From Ectopseudomonas composti (GTDB taxonomy: Bacteria; Pseudomonadota; Gammaproteobacteria; Pseudomonadales; Pseudomonadaceae), in the NCBI GenBank assembly GCA_946886245.1, contig CAMPIF010000262.1, positions 1 through 6,315 on the forward strand: a stretch of 6,315 nt of DNA, written 5' to 3'. Shown piece after piece: positions 1 through 4,788 of this stretch. The notes beneath the pieces were generated by a model, which made no database searches, was not told where the DNA came from, and saw nothing but the letters and a program-made list of their open reading frames with translations. Made by a program: the position numbers and the translations under genes. Within the stretch, counting starts at the first letter, position 1; the number at the start of each line of letters is the position of its first letter.

Positions 1-522
1 GCCGACAATATCGCCCTGGCCATCGCCGAGATTGGCTCGCTGTCCGAACGGCGCGTCTCGCTGATGATGGACAAGCACATGTCGCAACTGCCGCCGTTCC
101 TGGTGGCCAATGGCGGCGTGAATTCCGGCTTCATGATCGCCCAGGTCACTGCGGCGGCCCTGGCCAGCGAGAACAAGGCGCTGTCTCACCCGCACAGCGT
201 CGATAGCCTGCCGACGTCGGCCAACCAGGAAGACCACGTTTCCATGGCCCCGGCTGCCGGCAAGCGCCTGTGGGACATGGCCGCCAACACCCGTGGCGTG
301 CTGGCCGTGGAATGGCTCGGCGCCTGCCAGGGCCTGGATTTCCGTGAAGGGCTCAAGAGCACCCCCGCGTTGGAACAGGCCCGTCAGGCGCTGCGCGCCA
401 AGGTGCCGTATTACGTCGAGGATCGCTTCTTCGCCCCCGACATCGCCGCCGCCGATGCACTGCTCGCCGAGCGCGTGCTGACGCCGCTGCTGCCGGCCGG
501 CATGTTGCCTTCGGTAGACTGA
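1..522 (+). CDS. hutH: Histidine ammonia-lyase (HutH), C-terminal part; 5' end outside the window
   Basis: HutH is the cytosolic enzyme that deaminates L-histidine to trans-urocanate, the first step of the Hut pathway. Only the last 173 residues are visible, in frame from base 1 to a TGA at 520-522. The stretches [40 protein letters not shown] and [20 protein letters not shown] are near-identical to the well-studied Pseudomonas putida enzyme as I remember it. If that protein has 510 residues, residue 1 here is about 338, and the Glu of QEDH (local residue 77) is the active-site Glu414. The Ala-Ser-Gly triad that forms the MIO cofactor lies upstream of the window, so it cannot be checked. The reading frame is intact, with no sign of decay. 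The HutC-type regulator downstream agrees with a Hut locus. Confidence 0.96.
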   Translation, partial: ADNIALAIAEIGSLSERRVSLMMDKHMSQLPPFLVANGGVNSGFMIAQVTAAALASENKALSHPHSVDSLPTSANQEDHVSMAPAAGKRLWDMAANTRGVLAVEWLGACQGLDFREGLKSTPALEQARQALRAKVPYYVEDRFFAPDIAAADALLAERVLTPLLPAGMLPSVD

Positions 523-527
523 GCCGC

Positions 528-569
528 AATCCGGGGTCCTGGTTTCGGGGCTCCCGGATTTCATCCGGG
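528..569. repeat. REP-like palindromic segment with three competing ATCCGGG arms after hutH
   Basis: The heptamer ATCCGGG occurs at 529-535 and 563-569, and its reverse complement CCCGGAT lies at 553-559. The middle arm can pair with the right arm (7 bp, 3-base loop) or with the left arm (8 bp, AATCCGGG at 528-535 with CCCGGATT at 553-560), but not with both. The block continues into CTACGG, which resembles intergenic repeats common in pseudomonads. No T tract follows, so it is not a classical intrinsic terminator, although it could stabilise the hutH mRNA 3' end. Confidence 0.55.
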
Positions 570-582
570 CTACGGCGCTGGG

Positions 583-603
583 AGCGGAGTGGTTCGCTCC
601 GCT
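583..603 (+). promoter_or_regulatory. Inverted repeat upstream of the hutC-like gene, candidate operator
   Basis: AGCGGAG at 583-589 and CTCCGCT at 597-603 form a perfect 7-bp inverted repeat with a 7-base spacer. The right arm touches the -10-like hexamer at 603-608, where a bound repressor would block transcription, so autoregulation by the downstream GntR protein is plausible. It does not resemble the TGTA/TACA-type sites I associate with HutC, and it could simply be another REP-like hairpin. Confidence 0.35.
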
Positions 604-608
604 ATCAT
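603..608 (+). promoter_or_regulatory. Candidate -10 element for the hutC-like gene
   Basis: TATCAT matches the sigma-70 -10 consensus TATAAT at five of six positions and lies 30 bases before the GTG start. That would give a leader of roughly 24 bases. No recognisable -35 hexamer sits 16-18 bases upstream, so the promoter would be weak or regulator-dependent, or the gene may be read mainly from hutH. Confidence 0.35.
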
Positions 609-627
609 CCGCGCACCGGGCATTTCC

Positions 628-633
628 AAGGAG
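628..633 (+). promoter_or_regulatory. Ribosome binding site that fixes a GTG start for the hutC-like gene
   Basis: AAGGAG ends five bases before the GTG at 639-641. The next residues (TSPTPRYKAIEDFLLERI) form the usual beginning of a GntR winged helix. There is no ATG near this site, so GTG is the best start. Confidence 0.8.
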
Positions 634-638
634 CAGTC

Positions 639-1352
639 GTGACCAGTCCCACCCCGCGCTACAAGGCCATCGAGGATTTTCTCCTCGAGCGCATTCACGG
701 CGGTGCCTATCCGGTCAATCACCAGATTCCGCCCGAGGAACAGCTGGCGCGCGACTTCGCCGTCAGCCGCATGACTGCCAACAAGGCGATCCAGAATCTG
801 GTGCAGAAAGGCTACCTGGTGCGTCAGGCCGGGCTTGGCACCTTCGTCACCGACCGCAAGGCCGAGTCGCCGCTGCACGAGGTGATGAACATCGCCAGCG
901 AAGTGCGCGGCCGTGGTCACGCCTACAGCAATGCCGTGGTGCGCTGCGAAGCCATCGCCGCCGATGACGAAGTGGCCCTGCGTCTGGGGCTGCGCCTGGG
1001 CGGCGAGGTGTTTCACAGCATCCTCGTGCACCTGCAGGACGGTCTGCCGATCCAGCTCGAGGACCGCTTCGTCAACCCGCGCTGGGTGCCGCATTACCTG
1101 CAGAGCGACTTCACCCGGGTCACGCCCAACGAAGTGCTGGTTGCCAGCTGCCCGATCTCGGATGTCGAGCATGTGGTCGAAGCGGTGCTGGTGGATGCGC
1201 GCACGGCCGACCTGCTGCAGATCGACCCGGCCATGCCCTGCCTGAGCGTGATCCGCCGCACCTGGTCGGACGATCACCTGATCAGCTATGCGCGGCTGAT
1301 CCATCCGGGCGACCGCTACAAGCTGCGTTCGTTGCACAAGCGCAGAGGGTAG
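639..1352 (+). CDS. hutC: GntR-family regulator with UTRA domain, HutC-type (probable histidine utilisation repressor)
   Basis: This is a cytosolic DNA-binding repressor of 237 residues, typical for the HutC subfamily of GntR regulators. Residues 5-72 form the winged helix-turn-helix: PPEEQLARDF, then recognition helix SRMTANKAIQNL (43-54), then wing GLGTFV. Residues about 90-235 form the UTRA effector-binding domain. Within it, LPIQLEDRFVNP (137-148), SDFTRVTPNE and EHVVEAVL (177-184) match the motifs of known HutC proteins, whose inducer is urocanate. Its place directly after hutH supports the assignment. Separation by 116 bases, with its own ribosome site and a -10-like element, suggests that it can be transcribed on its own. 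Many pseudomonads have hutC elsewhere in the hut cluster, so a paralogous UTRA regulator remains possible. Confidence 0.78.
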   Translation: MTSPTPRYKAIEDFLLERIHGGAYPVNHQIPPEEQLARDFAVSRMTANKAIQNLVQKGYLVRQAGLGTFVTDRKAESPLHEVMNIASEVRGRGHAYSNAVVRCEAIAADDEVALRLGLRLGGEVFHSILVHLQDGLPIQLEDRFVNPRWVPHYLQSDFTRVTPNEVLVASCPISDVEHVVEAVLVDARTADLLQIDPAMPCLSVIRRTWSDDHLISYARLIHPGDRYKLRSLHKRRG

Positions 1353-1366
1353 TCTGTCCACAAACC

Positions 1367-1426
1367 GTAGGAGCCGGCCTGCCGGCGATCCGCAGTGGTT
1401 TCGTCGCGGCTAAAGCCCCTCCCACA
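1367..1426. repeat. Inverted pair of pseudomonad REP elements between convergent genes
   Basis: The left half reads GTAGGAGCCGGCCTGCCGGC on the + strand and contains the palindrome GCCGGC-CT-GCCGGC (1372-1385). The right half, on the - strand, reads TGTGGGAGGGGCTTTAGCCG, another familiar pseudomonad REP form. The two heads face outward as GTAGGAG and CTCCCAC, giving a back-to-back doublet of the REPIN/BIME type. Such elements are scattered in non-coding DNA and are thought to be mobilised by RAYT transposases encoded elsewhere. Here it separates the 3' ends of two convergent genes and may help to end or stabilise both transcripts. Confidence 0.75.
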
Positions 1427-1436
1427 GTGAGCAGGG

Positions 1437-2096
1437 TCAATCGCGGATCAGTTGATCCACCAACGCGGGATCGTCGATAAAGCGATTGCGCGTGCCCTGC
1501 AGGGCCTCGATCTTGTCGTTGCGTGCCTTTTCCTCGGTATCCGGCGGGTCCATGCGGTGCCAGGCCTTGTACATCGGCACCAGGCCGACGATGGGCAGGT
1601 CGTACTCGACATGCATGTAGAAGATCGCCCGGGCGATGTTGCCCTTGGCTTCGTCACGCGGCTCCACCAGCTGGAAGCTGGCTTTCATGTCGCAGCCGAT
1701 GTCGGCGAACTTGCTCGGTACGTCGTCGGCCAGTTCGGCGAACTGGGCGTTGCGTCGTGCCAGCTCCACGCGGCTCAGCGCCGGGTAGTGGTTATGCAGG
1801 TCGGCGGCGATGTACGGATAGCGCGGATTCATGATGGTGCATTGGCGGTCGGTGACGCAGCGCATCGCGCTCTTGAGCTGCTTGCTGCTGTAGATCGGGC
1901 TGGCAGTCAGGGTGCCGCTTTGACTGGCGAAGGTCTGGCCGCAATAGAGCGTGGTGCCGCCATTGCCGTACAGGTCCTGCCAGAACGCCTGATCGATGGC
2001 CTGTTTGGCGTCGCCCAGTTGGGTCTGGCCATTGGCCAGAGAGGAGGTGCTGATGCAGGTTGCCAGGCAACCGAGAAGCAGGGTGACCGCGCGCAT
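1437..2096 (-). CDS. Exported endonuclease I (EndA/NucM)-family protein lacking the canonical WEH catalytic motif
   Basis: The protein has 219 residues. MRAVTLLLGCLATCISTSSLA is a signal peptide, with probable cleavage after Ala21, so it acts in the periplasm or outside the cell. Family landmarks follow in order: LYCGQTF (50-56), YIAADLHNHYPALSRVELAR (95-114), KGNIARAIFYM (151-161), WHRMDPPDTEEKARND (179-194), and QGTRNRFID (200-208). In EndA and Vvn nucleases a segment ending in EWEHVVP, with the general-base His and a metal-binding Glu, stands between YCG and DLHN. Here that interval (57-94) contains no His or Glu. Asn102 of DLHN, the other metal ligand, is kept. Four cysteines (52, 80, 86, 135) could make disulfides. 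Nuclease activity is therefore uncertain. A weak G-rich ribosome site (GGGGG, 2104-2108) precedes the ATG. LLGC at 7-10 is too close to the N-terminus for a convincing lipobox. Confidence 0.82.
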   Translation of the reverse strand: MRAVTLLLGCLATCISTSSLANGQTQLGDAKQAIDQAFWQDLYGNGGTTLYCGQTFASQSGTLTASPIYSSKQLKSAMRCVTDRQCTIMNPRYPYIAADLHNHYPALSRVELARRNAQFAELADDVPSKFADIGCDMKASFQLVEPRDEAKGNIARAIFYMHVEYDLPIVGLVPMYKAWHRMDPPDTEEKARNDKIEALQGTRNRFIDDPALVDQLIRD

Positions 2097-2252
2097 ACTC
2101 TAGCCCCCGTGACCGCCGTTGTCGGAGTCTGTTGTTTTTGTAGGACAAGCTGCAGTCTAGCAAGACGCACGTCACAAAAAACATGGCTAACTGCTTTCTC
2201 CCAATCTGGGCTGGCCAGGGCAACGTCAGGCGGCTGACGGAGGGCTGATCGG
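2097..2252. other. Intergenic region: endonuclease-like gene leader and upstream DNA of the sRNA promoter
   Basis: No gene is supported here. On the - strand a weak promoter for the endonuclease-like gene may be TTGCTA (2158-2163) with TACAAA (2137-2142), although the 15-base spacer is short. On the + side, CGTCAG (2224-2229) and CTGACG (2234-2239) form a 6-bp inverted repeat with a 4-base loop, immediately before the GacA box. It has no T tract, so it is more likely a protein site or chance than a terminator. Confidence 0.4.
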
Positions 2253-2270
2253 TGTAAGCCATGGCTTACA
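2253..2270 (+). promoter_or_regulatory. GacA upstream activating sequence (TGTAAG-N6-CTTACA)
   Basis: TGTAAGCCATGGCTTACA matches the published GacA box TGTAAG-N6-CTTACA exactly. It is the core of a perfect 20-bp palindrome (2252-2271). In pseudomonads this box lies upstream of the rsm small-RNA genes and is bound by the phosphorylated response regulator GacA. Its centre is about 65 bases before the predicted RNA start. The TyrR/PhhR box (TGTAAA-N6-TTTACA) is similar, but it differs at the sixth base of each half-site, and there is no protein gene downstream for it to serve. Confidence 0.88.
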
Positions 2271-2314
2271 CGATGTCACGATTTTCGCCACTGTCGGTCG
2301 ATCAGGTACGCGCG

Positions 2315-2320
2315 TACTCT
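2315..2320 (+). promoter_or_regulatory. Candidate -10 element of the Rsm-type sRNA
   Basis: TACTCT lies 45 bases past the GacA box and about 6-7 bases before the predicted RNA 5' end. It matches the consensus only at three positions, and no good -35 is present (CTGTCG at 2291-2296, 18-base spacer). A poor core promoter is expected for a gene that depends fully on GacA. The exact start is inferred from spacing and RNA length. Confidence 0.45.
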
Positions 2321-2326
2321 GTCGCA

Positions 2327-2453
2327 CATGGATTCAGCGCAGGAAGCGCCTAGACGAACAAGGACACGCTGGACAGCCGCCAGGATGGTGAGCAGATCAA
2401 GGATGTCAGGACTACAGTCTGCAAGGCCCCGCGAACGCGGGGTTTTCTTTTTT
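2327..2453 (+). ncRNA. Rsm-family regulatory sRNA (RsmX/RsmY/RsmZ type) that sequesters RsmA/CsrA
   Basis: Rsm RNAs bind and titrate RsmA/RsmE/CsrA proteins and so relieve translational repression of exoproduct, biofilm and secondary-metabolism genes. The predicted 127-nt RNA has the usual length and ends in an intrinsic terminator. It holds seven GGA motifs: 2330, 2342, 2362, 2371, 2383, 2401 and 2409 (first G). Several sit in hairpin loops: GCGC-AGGAA-GCGC (2337-2349), GCT-GGAC-AGC (2368-2377) and CCA-GGA-TGG (2380-2388). The stem GCAGA/TCTGC (2392-2396 with 2418-2422) encloses the last two. The upstream GacA box completes the signature. The GCGCAGGAAGCGC hairpin recalls RsmY as I remember it, but the flanking genes are not the fdxA/rpoS pair of rsmZ, and I cannot assign X or Y. 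No convincing protein is encoded here. The 5' end is approximate. Confidence 0.85.
2427..2453 (+). terminator. Rho-independent terminator of the Rsm-type sRNA
   Basis: CCCCGC (2427-2432) pairs with GCGGGG (2437-2442) around a GAAC loop and is followed by TTTTCTTTTTT (2443-2453). It is directional: on the - strand no T tract follows the stem, so it cannot serve the AraC-type gene that runs the other way. A second small hairpin, GGGCG-TT-CGCCC (2454-2465), follows immediately. Confidence 0.92.
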
Positions 2454-2511
2454 GGGCGTTCGCCCATCCCCGTTCGATCCCCTCCGAATCTCCCCGACAG
2501 GGTGCGCGCCA

Positions 2512-3543
2512 TCAACCCAGCAACTGACGCAGCGCACTGGGTGACAGACCGGTCCAGCGTTTGAACGAGCGGCGGAAGTTGGTGCTGTCGTGGAACTGCA
2601 GGTAGGCGGCCACTTCGTCATTGCTGTAGCCCTTGACCCGGTACAGGTACAGCGCGACGTGCTTGCGCACCAGATCGAGTTGCTCCTGAAAGTGGCTGTC
2701 GTGCTTGCCCAGCTTGCGCTTGAGAGTGGCCGGGCTCATGGCGAAGGTGTGCGCCACCTTGTCCAGATTAGGCGTCTCGCGAATCTGCTCGTGCAGGTGA
2801 TCGTAAAGGCGATCGAGCAGGCTGGCGGAGAATCCCAGCGCCTCCAGTTGCGCCAGACTCTGCTGCTCGGCCACCTGTCCGGCGGTGAGCGAGGCGCCTG
2901 ACCAGGGGCGGGCCAGGTATTCACGCGGCAGGCTCATCATGTCCACCTGGCGTGCGAACGCCACGTCCTCTCCCAGGTGCACCCAATACTGTTCGATATA
3001 GCGTGGCTGCTCGTGAGCGAATTCGAACTGCCAGGGCAGGCGTTCGCCAGCCAGCCAGCGGCTGCAGGAGGCCAGGGCGGTCATGCTCGCCTCCAGCAGA
3101 AAGCGGCGTTGCTCGCCGCAGCCGCAGGCATCCAGCCAGACGACGTAGATGCGCTGTTCGTCGAGCAGCAGGCGCGGCGCCAGCAGCGGGCTGAGCAGGG
3201 CGCGCAGACGTGTCAGCAACTCCAGCGCCTGTTGCAGGTTTCCGGCTTGCTGCAGGGCCTGGCTGGCGGCGCCGTAGTGGCCAGGCAGCAGGCGCTGGCC
3301 GAACAGGAAGCTGCTGTCGTCGGCGTCCAGCAGGCGCCGCGCGTTGTCGATCAGTTGCAGGAACTGCTGTGGGCTGATGCGCGCCTGACCGCTGAGAATG
3401 TCTTCGTGGAACAGGCCGCTGCCGCGCAGCAGGCGATGGCTGTCCAGCTCGCGAGCCAGAGCCAGATCGAGCAGCAACGCTGGTTGGTGGTGGGCGGCGA
3501 TGAAGCGGCTGTCGCGTTCGTACCAACTGCCCTTGATGGCCAT
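2512..3543 (-). CDS. AraC-family transcriptional regulator
   Basis: The protein has 343 residues and is probably a cytosolic DNA-binding regulator. Residues about 20-215 resemble the arabinose-binding-like sensor domain found in OruR-type AraC proteins: ISPQQFLQLIDNARRLL (56-72), LLPGHYGAASQALQQAGNLQ (85-104), and a run up to LPREYLARPW. Residues about 245-343 form the AraC double helix-turn-helix: first helix pair LDKVAHTFAMSPATLKRKLG (260-279), second YSNDEVAAYLQFHDSTNFRR (306-325), then the closing motif FKRWTGLSPSALR (327-339). The ATG at 3543 is chosen because GAGGA (3551-3555) lies seven bases upstream and the domain begins there; the open frame reaches back to 3735 only by overlapping the preceding gene. 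It starts 10 bases after the GGDEF gene stops, so the two form an operon. The effector and targets are unknown. Confidence 0.9.
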   Translation of the reverse strand: MAIKGSWYERDSRFIAAHHQPALLLDLALARELDSHRLLRGSGLFHEDILSGQARISPQQFLQLIDNARRLLDADDSSFLFGQRLLPGHYGAASQALQQAGNLQQALELLTRLRALLSPLLAPRLLLDEQRIYVVWLDACGCGEQRRFLLEASMTALASCSRWLAGERLPWQFEFAHEQPRYIEQYWVHLGEDVAFARQVDMMSLPREYLARPWSGASLTAGQVAEQQSLAQLEALGFSASLLDRLYDHLHEQIRETPNLDKVAHTFAMSPATLKRKLGKHDSHFQEQLDLVRKHVALYLYRVKGYSNDEVAAYLQFHDSTNFRRSFKRWTGLSPSALRQLLG

Positions 3544-3550
3544 GGCGTCT

Positions 3551-3555
3551 TCCTC
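3551..3555 (-). promoter_or_regulatory. Ribosome binding site of the AraC-type gene, overlapping the upstream stop codon
   Basis: On the - strand the order is TGA stop (3556-3554), GAGGA (3555-3551), seven bases, then ATG (3543). The Shine-Dalgarno therefore shares bases with the stop codon of the GGDEF gene. This arrangement favours translational coupling and settles the start against the longer open frame. Confidence 0.75.
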
Positions 3556-4471
3556 AGGCCCGTTTGATGGCGGGCGCTTGCCTGGTCCGTGCCAGGGCCA
3601 GGTTGAGGCGTTTGAGCAGGTTGTCACCGTCCTCGTCCTGCGCCAGCACGCTGGCCACGCTGGCCGACAGCTGCAGGCGCTCGCCGTTGCGGCTGCTACG
3701 GTAGGCAAGATGGTGCACGGCGTCCTGCAGCTCACTGGCGATCTGTTGCGCCTGTTGCGCGCCGGTGCCTGGCAGCAACGCGACGAAACGGTCGCCGGCC
3801 AGGCGGCAGAGCAGGTCCTGGCGGCGCAGGTTGAGCAGCAGCAACTGAGTCAGGCTCTGCAGCACCCGATCGCCCTCGGCGTGGCCGTGCTCGCGGTTGA
3901 AGCGGCCGAAGCCATCCAGGTCGAGGATCGCCAGGGCCAGCGGCTGGCCTTCGGCGCGGCTCTGCTGCAGCGCCTGCTGCACTTGCAGGCGCAGGTACTC
4001 GGCGCCGCCCAGTGGGGTGAGCTTGTCGAACAGGCGGTGTTCACGGAACAGCCGCTCGCGCTTTTCCATCTGCGCGCTGATCGCCAACTGTTCGCGGTGC
4101 CAGTGGTAGATGCCCAGGGTCATGAGGATGAAGCCTACCGGCATCGGCCCGGACTCCAGCCACTTGTCCCAGTTGACGCTGGCTGGCAGTTGCACGAACT
4201 CGTCCACCGAGTCCATCCACAGCGAGAAGAACAGGCAGGCCAGGCCGTAGAACAGCAGGTTGGTGACCCGCCCGGCCGGGCGGCTTTTCAGCAACAGGCC
4301 GATCCACAGCAGCACCAGCAGCGCCGAGCCACCTTCGCCGAGGATATCGGTCCAGTTCCATTCGCTGCCGGGTTTGATATGGCCGGCGATCAGGTGAGCG
4401 AGCAGGCCGAGGTTGGCCAGCAGCAACAGGCCGGCGAGTTTCCAGGCATGCAGTTTCAGCAGGGGTGGCAT
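3554..4471 (-). CDS. Membrane protein with degenerate GGDEF domain (AGDRF) and intact RxxD inhibitory site
   Basis: The protein has 305 residues from the chosen ATG. Four hydrophobic segments lie at about 10-30, 48-62, 70-86 and 108-124. A charged, helical linker (126-147) joins them to a GGDEF domain at about 149-297, so it is an inner-membrane protein with a cytosolic output domain. The domain keeps LDLDGFGRFN (183-192), including the metal-binding Asp and the guanine-contacting Asn, and GHAEGD. The signature reads AGDRF (225-229) instead of GGDEF, and the DxLTxLxNRR motif is altered to DKLTPLGGAE. The c-di-GMP inhibitory site RxxD (Arg216-Asp219) stands at the normal distance. I infer a c-di-GMP-binding sensor or effector rather than an active cyclase. 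It is the first gene of an operon with the AraC regulator. An upstream ATG at 4519 adds 16 residues but has no ribosome site. Confidence 0.87.
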   Translation of the reverse strand: MPPLLKLHAWKLAGLLLLANLGLLAHLIAGHIKPGSEWNWTDILGEGGSALLVLLWIGLLLKSRPAGRVTNLLFYGLACLFFSLWMDSVDEFVQLPASVNWDKWLESGPMPVGFILMTLGIYHWHREQLAISAQMEKRERLFREHRLFDKLTPLGGAEYLRLQVQQALQQSRAEGQPLALAILDLDGFGRFNREHGHAEGDRVLQSLTQLLLLNLRRQDLLCRLAGDRFVALLPGTGAQQAQQIASELQDAVHHLAYRSSRNGERLQLSASVASVLAQDEDGDNLLKRLNLALARTRQAPAIKRA

Positions 4472-4479
4472 CGGCGGTG

Positions 4480-4483
4480 CTCC
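4480..4483 (-). promoter_or_regulatory. Ribosome binding site supporting the ATG at 4471 for the GGDEF-like gene
   Basis: GGAG on the - strand ends eight bases before the ATG at 4471. The alternative ATG at 4519 is preceded by CAACCAAAGTGTC, with no purine-rich match. The protein from 4471 also begins directly with the first membrane segment (MPPLLKLHAWKLAGLLLL). Confidence 0.65.
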
Positions 4484-4519
4484 GCGGGCTTCGATGGCGG
4501 CAGCAGAACAGACGCCCAT

Positions 4520-4754
4520 GACACTTTGGTTGCAGCCGGGGAGGTCGATTCGGCTCAGGGCAGTTGCACGATTTTTTGCTGCGCACGGCCGCAGGGAGCG
4601 CCGCGCGCACCAACCCCACCGCCGTTCAGTCGCTACGCTCCACTCGCCACGAGCAGGCAGCCCGCTGTCGAGGCGCGCCGCATCAGGTCATTTCGGCTCA
4701 TCTGCCACCGATCGTGCCGTTAAAACCCGGGTATTCGCGCTGTTCGCTCCAGGG
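4520..4754. other. Divergent intergenic region without a supported gene
   Basis: This stretch lies between the start of the GGDEF/AraC operon and the Pho box of the receptor gene. Open frames run through it on both strands, but they have no ribosome site, no family resemblance, and only the composition expected from GC-rich DNA. It should contain the promoter of the GGDEF/AraC operon on the - strand, but I see no convincing -35/-10 pair. No Fur-type palindrome is visible. Confidence 0.5.
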
Positions 4755-4772
4755 CTGTCACAGAAGCGTCAT
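4755..4772 (+). promoter_or_regulatory. PhoB binding site (Pho box) upstream of the TonB-dependent receptor
   Basis: CTGTCAC-AGAA-GCGTCAT has the 7-4-7 direct-repeat structure of the Pho box (CTGTCAT, A/T-rich spacer, CTGTCAT/C) and agrees at about 14 of 18 positions. A -10-like TAGCTT begins 10 bases after the box, which is the usual spacing in Pho promoters, where PhoB replaces the -35 contact. It points to induction by phosphate starvation. This is by-eye matching. Confidence 0.65.
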
Positions 4773-4782
4773 TCGCCGCGCC

Positions 4783-4788
4783 TAGCTT
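4783..4788 (+). promoter_or_regulatory. Candidate -10 element of the receptor promoter
   Basis: TAGCTT keeps the first two bases and the last base of TATAAT and is placed correctly relative to the Pho box. A start near 4795 would give a leader of about 50 bases, ending in the ribosome site GGAG (4834-4837), eight bases before the ATG. Confidence 0.4.

Noticed and set aside
570..1361. A 263-codon open frame on the - strand opposite the hutC-like gene
   Set aside because: It is an antisense shadow in GC-rich coding DNA, with no family resemblance and no ribosome site, while the + strand encodes a clear GntR/UTRA protein.
1452..2237. A 261-codon open frame on the + strand opposite the endonuclease-like gene
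   Set aside because: No recognisable motifs; the - strand product has a signal peptide and family landmarks.
2224..2239. The CGTCAG/CTGACG hairpin as a terminator
   Set aside because: It lacks a T tract on either strand and lies in the upstream region of two divergent promoters.
2276..2564. Short open frames on both strands (2276-2515 - and 2328-2564 +) over the sRNA gene
   Set aside because: They have no ribosome sites and no protein features, and they run through the sRNA terminator. The structure and GacA box explain this DNA better as a non-coding RNA.
3544..3735. A longer AraC-type protein starting at 3735
   Set aside because: The extra 64 residues lie inside the GGDEF gene in another frame and are Cys/Arg/Pro-rich, and the ATG at 3543 has a good ribosome site.
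4041..4619. A 192-codon open frame on the - strand overlapping the start of the GGDEF gene
   Set aside because: It is a Pro/Arg-rich frame shadow with no hydrophobic segments or motifs, while the overlapping frame shows four membrane helices and a GGDEF domain.
3398..4723. A 441-codon open frame on the + strand across the AraC and GGDEF genes
   Set aside because: The translation is rich in Gln, Ala and Val, as expected for the complement of GC-rich Leu/Ala codons. It has no domain and spans two well-supported genes on the other strand.
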